Virus record (IMG/VR): IMGVR_UViG_3300046168_000072
Location: 57,276-121,275 of that record
Length of the DNA: 64,000 nucleotides
Reading direction: 5' to 3' (one strand)
DNA from: a virus
The stretch's first letter is position 1, and each line of letters starts with the position of its first letter. The translations under genes and the position numbers were made by a program. The notes below the pieces were generated by a model. It saw only the letters and a list, made by a program, of their open reading frames with translations. It was not told the origin of the DNA and did no database searches. Positions 54,807 through 62,490 of this stretch are shown here, piece by piece.

Positions 54807-55111
54807 CTATTGTATTGGTTGCTTTATCCTGCCTAGGATTAACTTTTATATTAAAGTACGGAACTATATTATTATGGTTTCGTACTTTTTTATGCAAGCT
54901 TAAATTTTTTGACGAGCTTTTTAAATGCTCTTTATGTTTGGGATTTTGGGTTGGATTCATACATATGATCTTCTTCTACTGCACAGAATGGAACAATGTA
55001 TATTACATGCTGCCTTTCATGTCTTCTGGATTCTGCTGGCTATTCGACTCGATTGTTTCATATTTGCAAACAGCAGAATTACTAATGGATAAAAAATTGG
55101 AGGAAAAATAA
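54803..55111 (+). CDS. Membrane protein with FKCSLCLGFWVG motif (DUF1360-like)
   Basis: The start is GTG at 54803. The 102-residue protein has hydrophobic spans at about 3-20, 49-62 and 67-85, with the conserved motif LFKCSLCLGFWVGFIHM between the first two. This Cys-x-x-Cys-x-GFW arrangement is typical of DUF1360-type small membrane proteins found in phages and spore formers. Function unknown. Its stop overlaps the next ATG (TAATG). Confidence 0.6.
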   Translation: MTIVLVALSCLGLTFILKYGTILLWFRTFLCKLKFFDELFKCSLCLGFWVGFIHMIFFYCTEWNNVYYMLPFMSSGFCWLFDSIVSYLQTAELLMDKKLEEK

Positions 55112-55453
55112 TGCCTATATACGTTTATAAACATCCTGAGCATGAAGAATACATAGAAGTATTTTCAAGGAATGAATGACAAACACGAATATACTGATGA
55201 ATTCGATGTTGAATGGAAACGTGTTTTTCTCTCCCCAAATGCTGCTATTGATTTAGAAACTAATCCTTATGATAAACAAGCCTTTATTGATAAAACTAAA
55301 TCTGGCGGAACAATGGGAGATCTTTGGGATCGTAGCGCAGAACTTAGTCATAAGCGCGCAGAGCAAAACGATGGAATTGATCCTTACAGGAAGAAATACT
55401 TCAAGGAATACTCTAAAGCTCGCAAAGGAGCAAAACATCATTTAGATCAATAG
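55111..55453 (+). CDS. Small conserved phage protein (FmdB-like start), one frameshift
   Basis: The ATG at 55111 is preceded by GGAGG (55099-55103). It opens MPIYVYKHPEHEEYIEVF. Removing one T from the TTTT run at 55162-55165 continues it as QGMNDKHEYTDEFDVEWKRV, then GGTMGDLWDRSAELSHKRA and KARKGAKHHLDQ. The restored product is about 114 residues. The order MPxYxYxHP...VFQGMND...EWxRV...WDRSAELSxKRAE recurs in marine T4-like phages, I believe, without a known function. It ends one base before the convergent fibre gene. Confidence 0.7.
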
Positions 55454-56278
55454 TTAAGGAGCTGGTGTTGTAGTAGTAGTTGTGGTGGTAGTAGTAGTTG
55501 TAGTTATTGACGAACCAAATTGATAAACTAAAACTGCCACCTCCCCATCATCAATTCCAGCCCCATTGGATATCCTATAAATATCTAAGTCTACACTTGA
55601 TGCAGATTTGTTTATATCAAGATACAGGCCGTTAGCGCCAAATGAACTGTTTTGTATAGTCGTAATGACATGATAGACACTTTGATTAGAAAAAGAACTA
55701 GAGAAGGTTAATGTGTACTTCCCTTGACTATTACGAGTAACTGAAATTTCAGGAGATCCAAACCAAGATGGATTATCGCCTAGAAAAACAACCCCTGCGT
55801 AAGTCGATGGAATGACTTGATTGCCACTTATAGAGACACTTTCTTCGAATATCCCGCTTTTTGCATTCGCTACACTAAAATTAGATTGACTACCTGTTAT
55901 CGATCCACTTTCTAAATTTATCCCAGCGTTATTCCTGATATTCAACTGATCTTCAAAATATATTTGCCCCCCAGTTACCTGCAAGACTCCTAATGGATCT
56001 GCTGTTGAATTTCTTGGGCTCGATATAGGAAAGCCAACCTTAACTGCTCCAGCTATAAGATTGTTTGGGGTATATATATTATCATTCTGAACTAGTAAAC
56101 CTTGTTGTCCAGAAATATCAATATTATTATCAAAACGCTTCCATCCACTCAAAACTTGATTATCATAATAAATTCCAGAAATCTGATTTTCATTACCTAT
56201 TATTTGTCCCTGTAAATCTCCAGATAACACATTAAATGTGTTTTGTAAATTATCGATTTGTTTAAATTTAATGCCCAT
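55454..56278 (-). CDS. Virion-type protein with C-terminal Thr tract, inserted on the opposite strand
   Basis: The 274-residue protein begins MGIKFKQIDNLQNTFNVLSG and has fibre-like beta segments (GVLQVTGGQIYFEDQLNIRN, ESGSITGSQSNFSVANAKSG). It ends in a run of about 13 Thr followed by PAP. It lies alone on the minus strand inside the plus-strand operon, convergent with the upstream gene and divergent from the next. This suggests an added gene with its own regulation. AGGA precedes the ATG. A structural role is likely. Confidence 0.68.
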   Translation of the reverse strand: MGIKFKQIDNLQNTFNVLSGDLQGQIIGNENQISGIYYDNQVLSGWKRFDNNIDISGQQGLLVQNDNIYTPNNLIAGAVKVGFPISSPRNSTADPLGVLQVTGGQIYFEDQLNIRNNAGINLESGSITGSQSNFSVANAKSGIFEESVSISGNQVIPSTYAGVVFLGDNPSWFGSPEISVTRNSQGKYTLTFSSSFSNQSVYHVITTIQNSSFGANGLYLDINKSASSVDLDIYRISNGAGIDDGEVAVLVYQFGSSITTTTTTTTTTTTTPAP

Positions 56279-56313
56279 ATCCTATTGTCCTTTTAATTAT
56301 ATACACTTTTTCA

Positions 56314-56342
56314 TTGAATTTTGCTTTAATATATTCTATTAT
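56314..56342 (+). promoter_or_regulatory. Sigma70-type promoter giving a leaderless mRNA
   Basis: TTGAAT (56314-56319) and TATTAT (56337-56342) are 17 bp apart. The ATG at 56349 follows the -10 box by 6 nt. TATTATCCGCAAATG closely matches TATAATCCGCAACATG at 51689. Confidence 0.68.
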
Positions 56343-56348
56343 CCGCAA

Positions 56349-56891
56349 ATGAGTATTTCAATCTACAAACCTAATTCTAAAAATTCTGGTTCTGGTTTCT
56401 CTTTCCAAATCGGAATAGGCAAAAATCAAGAGCCAGCTTTATTCATAAAGTCAATTCTTCAAGCGACATGGGACGACAAGGCAAAACAAGGCTCGTTCAA
56501 AAATAATATCGATAATCCAGACAAAAATATTACCGTTAAATTCTCGGAATATGAAGTTGGTCATATTATTCATGCAATGCGAACTAGATCAACCTACACA
56601 ACATACCATTCATATGAAAATGATAGAACAAATATTAAATTCATGCCGTGGAATAAGAAAGCAAAAAAATCCGTAAAAGGTTCGGACGGTCAATGGAAAG
56701 ATGAATGGGTAGAGGTTGATGCTTTCAGTGTTTCTTTTGTTCGTAATGGTAATCAAAACTTCGTAATCGGCTTAGAGCCTGGGGAAACAGAAACAGTCAT
56801 GGAGTTTCTTCGTTTTTATTTAAACGACTTATTCTCCATGAGGCTAAAAAGACAGATTTCTGAAATTCAAAAATCTAAAGCAGCTAAGTAA
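56349..56891 (+). CDS. Hypothetical protein, possible ssDNA-binding fold
   Basis: The start is the ATG at 56349 (MSISIYKPNSKNSGSGFSFQ), right after the promoter. Of 180 residues, the core reads NITVKFSEYEVGHIIHAMRT, RSTYTTYHSYENDRTNIKFM and FSVSFVRNGNQNFVIGLEPG. This alternation of basic beta strands recalls PC4/whirly-like nucleic-acid-binding proteins in phages, but I cannot confirm it. The ATGA overlap couples it to the next gene. Confidence 0.6.
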   Translation: MSISIYKPNSKNSGSGFSFQIGIGKNQEPALFIKSILQATWDDKAKQGSFKNNIDNPDKNITVKFSEYEVGHIIHAMRTRSTYTTYHSYENDRTNIKFMPWNKKAKKSVKGSDGQWKDEWVEVDAFSVSFVRNGNQNFVIGLEPGETETVMEFLRFYLNDLFSMRLKRQISEIQKSKAAK

Positions 56892-59800
56892 TGAAGAAGA
56901 AAAAGATAGTTTTTCACAGTAATCACTCTAAAGCTTTTACTGGCTTTGGAAAAAACACAAAAAATGTATTACGCTATCTTTTTAAAACTGGAAAATATGA
57001 AATAGTTGAATTTGCAAATGGCTTACATTGGGGCGACCCTTACCTTAAAAATATGCCCTGGAAAACCATAGGCTCACTGCCTGATGACCCAGAGTTATTA
57101 CAAAAGCTAAATCAAGACCCACAGCTTGGAAGAGCTGCAGGCTATGGCGCACAAATGGTTGATAGAGTTATTTCAGAAGAAAAACCTGATCTTTATATAG
57201 GCTCGGAAGATATATGGGCGTTCAATGGCTATACAGAAAAAGCGTGGTGGAATAAAACAAACTGTATGATATGGACCACATTGGACAGCTTGCCAATTTT
57301 ACCAGATGCAGTAAATAAAGCTAGCAAAATTAAAAATTACTATGTATGGTCATCTTTTGCGGAAAAAGCTTTAAATGAGGCAGGGCATAATCACGTAAAA
57401 ACTCTTCACGGTGCGATTGATTGCTCTACATTTTATCGTCTTGAAGATCAACAGAGATTGGCAATGAGAAATTATCATCGCATCAATCAAAATGACTTTA
57501 TTATTGGTTTTGTGTTTAGAAACCAACTTCGAAAAAGCGTACCAAATTTATTAGATGGTTTTAAAATTTTTATTGACCAAAATCCAGAAGCTAACGCTAA
57601 ACTTTTACTACATACTCATTGGGCAGAAGGATGGGACATCCCTAGATTTCTTAATGAGAAAAAGATTAATCCAAATCTTATACTAACAACATATTTTTGT
57701 GAGTCTTGTGGTTCTTATGAAATAAGAAGTTTTACTGGACAACAACAGCAATGCAAATCATGCGGGGCAAAAACATTAAATACAACTAACACAAAACAAG
57801 GAGTTAACGAAACACAACTCAATGAGATTTATAATTTAATGGACGTCTATTGTCACCCCTTTACTAGTGGTGGTCAAGAAATACCAATACAAGAAGCTAA
57901 ATTAACTGAATTGATAACTTTAGTAACTAATTATAGTTGCGGCGAAGATAGTTGCAATGAAGAAAGTGGAGGTATTCCTTTAGAATGGTCAGAATACAGA
58001 GAGCCTGGCACACAATTTATTAAAGCAAGCACTTCTCCATTCTCCATAGCCAAAAATCTCAAAAAGGTTTATAACATGAAGCCTCATAAAAGATTGTCAC
58101 AAGGCAAAAAATCAAGAGAATATGTAATTAAAGAATACAGTGATCGATCAATAGGTCAAAAGCTCGAAAAAATTATCGATGAAATGCCTGAAGTGAATTG
58201 GGATTTCGATTTATCTTTTAAACCCAGAAACCCCAACTACAATCCTCCATCTTCAAAAAATGATAGCGAGTGGATTAAAGATCTGTATAAAAATATTTTA
58301 AACAAAGAAGTTGATGAACAGGATTCGGGACATCAACATTGGATGCAAAGGCTGAAAACGGACATGAACAGAAATTCAGTTCTGGAATACTTTAAGTCAG
58401 TAGCTCAAAAAGAAAACACAGAACAAAATAAAATATCTTTACAGGATTTGATAGAAGACCAGGAAAAAGCAAGCGCCTTATTCGTTTGCTCTGGAGATTT
58501 TAACCTGATTTTTGCAGCAACATCTTTATTTGAATCACTTCACGAGAAGTATAAAGAAACTGATCTTTACTTTGCTTGTCACCCTCAATTTTTTCCCATA
58601 TTAAACGGGAACCCTTATATTAAAAAGTGCTTGCCAATTGCAGATCAAATGAAAAATGAATTATCCATGCTCAATAATGGTTTCGATTATTATTTTAACC
58701 TAGATAACACTATACTAAAAAATATAAGTTTATAAAATGCATTTTGTTCAAAACATGTCGAATTGTCTTGGTTTAGAATCCAAGAAGCCTTTTATACAAG
58801 AATCCTTCTTTCCTGTAACACCTGAAAGATACATAACAATATGTACTGAAAATCATCAAAGCAAACAATGGGATCATTTTCAAGAATACATAGATTTAAT
58901 AAAACCTATTTTACATCGCGATAATATTGAAATCGTTGAAATTGGATCTAATAAAATTCAATTGCAAAAAATTATATCATTAAAAAATATAACAACTGCA
59001 AATCAATGGTCTTTTATAATTAAAAATTCCTTGTGTCATATTGGACCAGAAAACTTTATGAGTAGTTTAGCTGCATTTCACCATGTGCCTTCCGTATCTC
59101 TGTTTTCAAATACAACGTCCAATTACTCTAGCCCAAATTGGGCGGGCTCAGAATACAAAACTCATGCTATAGAGGTAACTTCAAAAAACAAAACTGCTTC
59201 TTTTTCTGCCACAGAAACTCCAAAAACAATCAATCAAATAAGCGCCGAAGAAGTTGCAGCGCAAACTCTTTCGTATCTCTCTCTTGAAAATGATTTTTCT
59301 AAATATGATGTTTTTTATATAGGGCCCGCTTATCATATGGCTAATTTAGAAATCATACCCGATTTTATACCTGAGCCAAATTTTTTCCCAAGTAGTCTTC
59401 TAAATATTAGATTAGATTATCATTTCAATACAGAACTGCTTTCTCACTTTGCGAATAGCAGAACATTATCACTAATTAGTGATAGAGAAATACCAATTGA
59501 AAAATTGCAACCAATCAAACAGAAAATTAATAAGATCTTTCTTCAAGTAGATGAATCGTTTGATATAAAATACGCTAAAGATCTACAAAGCAAGAGGTTT
59601 TAAAGTCGAGCTTGTTATCAAAAAAGATGCGAACATTAATAATACTAGATTAAATTTCTTTGACTGGAAAGTTCCAGAACCTTTAAATAGCAATAAAAAA
59701 AGTATTGACAATCAAGATAAAATATGCGATACTACCAGATATAAAAGTTCAAAAATGATTTTCTCTAAAAAAGGCCAGTTTTCCTCCAAGATTTGTTTTG

Positions 59801-59895
59801 ATAAAAATATATCAATCCACCAAGACCAAATGATTTTAGATGAAGATGAATTTTGGGCTTCTTCTCATCATTATAAATTATACAACATAAATTAG
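56891..59895 (+). CDS. Three-part GT4-DUF4214-GT9-like protein, two frameshifts
   Basis: Residues 1 to about 450 are a GT4-type GT-B enzyme: NDFIIGFVFRNQLRKSVPNL, a CESC...CKSC zinc-ribbon insert, and CHPFTSGGQEIPIQEAKLTE as donor site. SEWIKDLYKNILNKEVDEQD to VLEYF fits DUF4214. A GT9-like Rossmann half follows (ALFVCSGDFNLIFAATSLFE). Removing one T near 58729-58731 joins it to KMHFVQNMSNCLGLES and the second GT9 half (IIKNSLCHIGPENFMSSLAA). A second indel near 59595 extends the tail (GFKVELVIKKDANINN) to the stop at 59895. About 1,000 residues result. Alternatively the 58737 frame is a separate gene. Confidence 0.62.
59705..59733 (+). promoter_or_regulatory. Possible internal promoter
   Basis: TTGACA (59705-59710) and GATACT (59728-59733) are 17 bp apart, inside the 3' end of the large glycosyltransferase gene. 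It could supply the annealing-protein gene at 59897. Only the -35 box is strong. Confidence 0.3.
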
Positions 59896-59896
59896 T

Positions 59897-60633
59897 ATGG
59901 CAAAACCTAAAGTAGATAATTCGTTCGGCCCAGAATCTTATCAAAGAGATGAAAATGGTCTATTAAAAAATATACAATATGTCTTCCATGAAGACGGATC
60001 AATAGATTGGAGAAAAATGGTTAATGATAAACATCTTTTTCCGAATGCGCAAGCTTTTAATGGTAGCCCTCCTAACTCTATCGAGGGTAATACCTGACAA
60101 TAAATTATTGATTAAATTAGCTGGCATTAAAGAATTAGCTAGATTAAGAGGTTTTTCTGATATTACTTATGAAGTAGTAAAATGCGAACTTGATCATGTG
60201 GCAGTGATTTGCACAATGGTTTTTATTCCTAATTATGAAACAGATGCTAAACCAATTGTTTTTCAGGGATATGGCAAATGCGACTCTAGATAATACCCAT
60301 GATTTTGGTCAAAATTTTCTTGAGACAATGGCTTGCAATCGAGCATTTGTTCGTTGCGTAAGAAACTTTTTGAATATTCATATTGTTGGCGCTGATGAAA
60401 TAGGTAAAAACGACAATAAATCATCCAAAAAAAGTTCAGGCCCTCCTTCTTTGTCGCCACAATCTATGATAGCGACTTCATATGATAAAAATTTTGAAGA
60501 GTTTAAAAGTGATTTGAGAAAGCTTTGGGCTAAAGATGTTTACAAAAATAAAGAAGCTGGTCATTGGCAAGACTTCAATGATATTCCAATCAAGGAAGCT
60601 AGGATATTAATTAAATTAATCAAAGAAGTTTAA
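59897..60633 (+). CDS. Putative Rad52/ERF-like single-strand annealing protein, two frameshifts
   Basis: The protein begins MAKPKVDNSFGPESYQRDEN with FHEDGSIDWRKMVNDKHLFP. A shift near 60090 continues LLIKLAGIKELARLRGFSDI, and one at 60273-60274 continues ANATLDNTHDFGQNFLETMA, then CNRAFVRCVRNFLNIHIVGA. The RAFVRxVRNFL block after a beta-rich core resembles annealing proteins of the Rad52/ERF/Mgm101 group. The restored length is about 245 residues with a Lys/Ser-rich linker. ssDNA annealing would fit beside the SSB, but the assignment is tentative. Confidence 0.55.
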
Positions 60634-60642
60634 CTTTTCAAG

Positions 60643-60671
60643 TTGATTTTTTACGCTTTTTAGAGTAATAT
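60643..60671 (+). promoter_or_regulatory. Promoter of the tandem fibre genes
   Basis: TTGATT (60643-60648) and TAATAT (60666-60671) are 17 bp apart. The leader to the ATG at 60699 contains a 6-bp hairpin (60674-60694), unlike the leaderless promoters elsewhere. Confidence 0.5.
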
Positions 60672-60673
60672 AG

Positions 60674-60694
60674 TCAAGCTAGGTTTTTGCTTGA
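60674..60694 (+). promoter_or_regulatory. 5' leader hairpin with SD-like AGG in the loop
   Basis: TCAAGC (60674-60679) pairs with GCTTGA (60689-60694) around the loop TAGGTTTTT. The only SD-like bases before the ATG at 60699 are in this loop, so folding may modulate translation of the fibre gene. Confidence 0.4.
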
Positions 60695-60698
60695 TTAT

Positions 60699-62490
60699 AT
60701 GATCATTTCTTCTATAGATTACAGTAACCTGCCATCTCCTTTATATACTGATGGCTTAACTGGAGAATATGCGTTACAGCCTTACTTAAACTTAGGCGGT
60801 TCTTCACGTGGAAGCATTAAGTTGAGACGTTTTTCTGTTTCCGTGGAGGAGTTGAGTGAGGAAGTTAGGCCGACTGGAGTACCGACTGGAGTATCAGGCA
60901 AAATTCAAACTTTTGCGCTAGATACCAACGATCTTTATGAAAAAGGACCTAATAACTTTCAGTACGGTGAAGATGGAAAATCAAGTTACAATGAAGAAGC
61001 TCTTAGTGGAGTAGATGTTTACGAAAAGTATGACGGACCCCCTAATTTAGTAATGGGTCTACCTGTGAAGCTGCAAAAAGTTTACTTCATGGGAGAGCGA
61101 AGAACCAAAGAAGGATACCCAGTTAACTGCAAAAGCGGAAAGTACAATGCTCGAGTCGATGCTTATAGCGCTTATTTTTTATGCGCAGACCCAATTAGAC
61201 AAAAGCAAGGTCTCACAAAACAATCTTAAATCGGGCTGCATTATAAATAAGAGAGGCCATTACGGAGCCCTAGATGGATCAAACTGTAACTGGTCTCAAT
61301 TCGATATTGGCAGTAGTTATAGTACAACCTCTGGATCAGATTTTTTCTCCGTCATCGCAAATAATACTTACCCCTCTTACATTCAAGGCGGGTTCTATTT
61401 TATACATGATGATGAAGGATCTGAGGTAAGCGGTCACTTTGATGCTAGGACTGGTTGGAGTGGATACTCTTTTAGTGATAATAATTTTAAATTATCATTT
61501 GATGCAACTACTGGGCACGGTTCTGGCACTATAGTTAATTATGAAATTATTAGTGGTTCTGGTTCTGGCGATAACGAAAATCAATATGAAGAAGGAGAAT
61601 TTGCCCCTAAGACTGGCGCTTTTAAATTCAGGCATAACTTAAGAATTCATTCTATATCTGAAGGAGAGTTTAAAGATGATTATTATCCCCTACAAAAAAC
61701 TTATTACGCAAACACAAATACTCTAGTAGTACAAATTTCAAGAAACAGTATCTTGGACACTCTAGGTTTTAATATGTATTCTGGTGATGTCTTGGTAGAC
61801 GTTGGCTCATGGACCGCGAATCCAATATCTGGATATCCTGCAAGCGGAGAACATTCAGCAACAGGAGACAATCCACAGCTTCAATTGACTGGCCATTATA
61901 TTACGCATGACGATTATCACCCTTATCTACAAGTTGGTGACCCAAATAGCACTCCTATATTTAGTTTTCTTCCAGGCTTTAGTTTGCCAAATGGTCGGCC
62001 AAATAGATTTCTACCATTTGCGCTCAAAAATAACAGATCTGCGATAGCTGTCCCTATGTTTTTTTTAGGGGAAAAAACAGCAGCCGAAAACATCACAAAT
62101 GCAAGTGGAAAAGTGCTAGTAGAAGCTACAGGTTCATTCACAGGAGAGTTAGTAGAAACAGGTCAACCTATCTCAAGTTATAGGTATCTCAAAGATTACT
62201 CAGGTTATCATAATGAGTTGGATTACTCTGGATTTTACGACAATAATATATTTTCTGATGAAGTTTTGGCTGTGGGATACGAAGGCGAGGCCATTACAAC
62301 AACCACTACCACTACAACTACCACCACAACTACTACTACAACAACCACTACAACAACCACTACCACAACCACTACCACAACCACTACCACTACCACAACC
62401 ACTACCACAACAACTACTACAACAAGCACAACAATAGCACCTACAACTACAACCCTAGAGCCCCCCTTAACTACCACAACTCAACCTTAA
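60699..62490 (+). CDS. Fibre/adhesin protein with Thr43 tail, one frameshift
   Basis: The start is the ATG at 60699 (MIISSIDYSNLPSPLYTDGL). The first 172 residues are nearly the same as the next gene's N-terminus. At the AAAA run 61201-61204 one extra A breaks the frame after FLCADPIRQ; dropping it continues SKVSQNNLKSGCIINKRGHY, aligning with the paralogue's KTGCYINKRGHY. The C-terminal region is beta-rich (GEFAPKTGAFKFRHNLRIHS; DYSGYHNELDYSGFYDNNIF) and ends in 43 Thr then a mixed TTSTTIAPTTTT tail. The restored length is about 596 residues. It is likely a virion surface protein. Confidence 0.75.
62296..62424 (+). repeat. ACN repeat coding 43 consecutive Thr
   Basis: The tract mixes ACA, ACC and ACT without a strict period. 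The amino acid is uniform while the third base varies, which points to selection on the protein rather than a simple microsatellite. Similar shorter tracts end the gene at 55454-56278 and open the stalk of 8630-10147. Confidence 0.85.

Noticed and set aside
58737-59603. Independent gene starting at 58737
   Set aside because: Not fully excluded, but the GT9-like fold is split between this frame and the end of the preceding one, and a 1-base change joins them.
61191-61215. Programmed ribosomal frameshift
   Set aside because: No slippery heptamer of the known type or stimulatory structure is evident, and the intact paralogue needs no shift.
62235-62477. Minus-strand poly-Val frame
   Set aside because: It is the reverse complement of the ACN Thr tract, with no start context or neighbours.
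61147-62490. Separate gene starting at 61147
   Set aside because: Its first codons lie in the wrong frame of the conserved head domain; the paralogue at 62490 shows that the true protein is continuous and a single A insertion at 61201-61204 causes the split.
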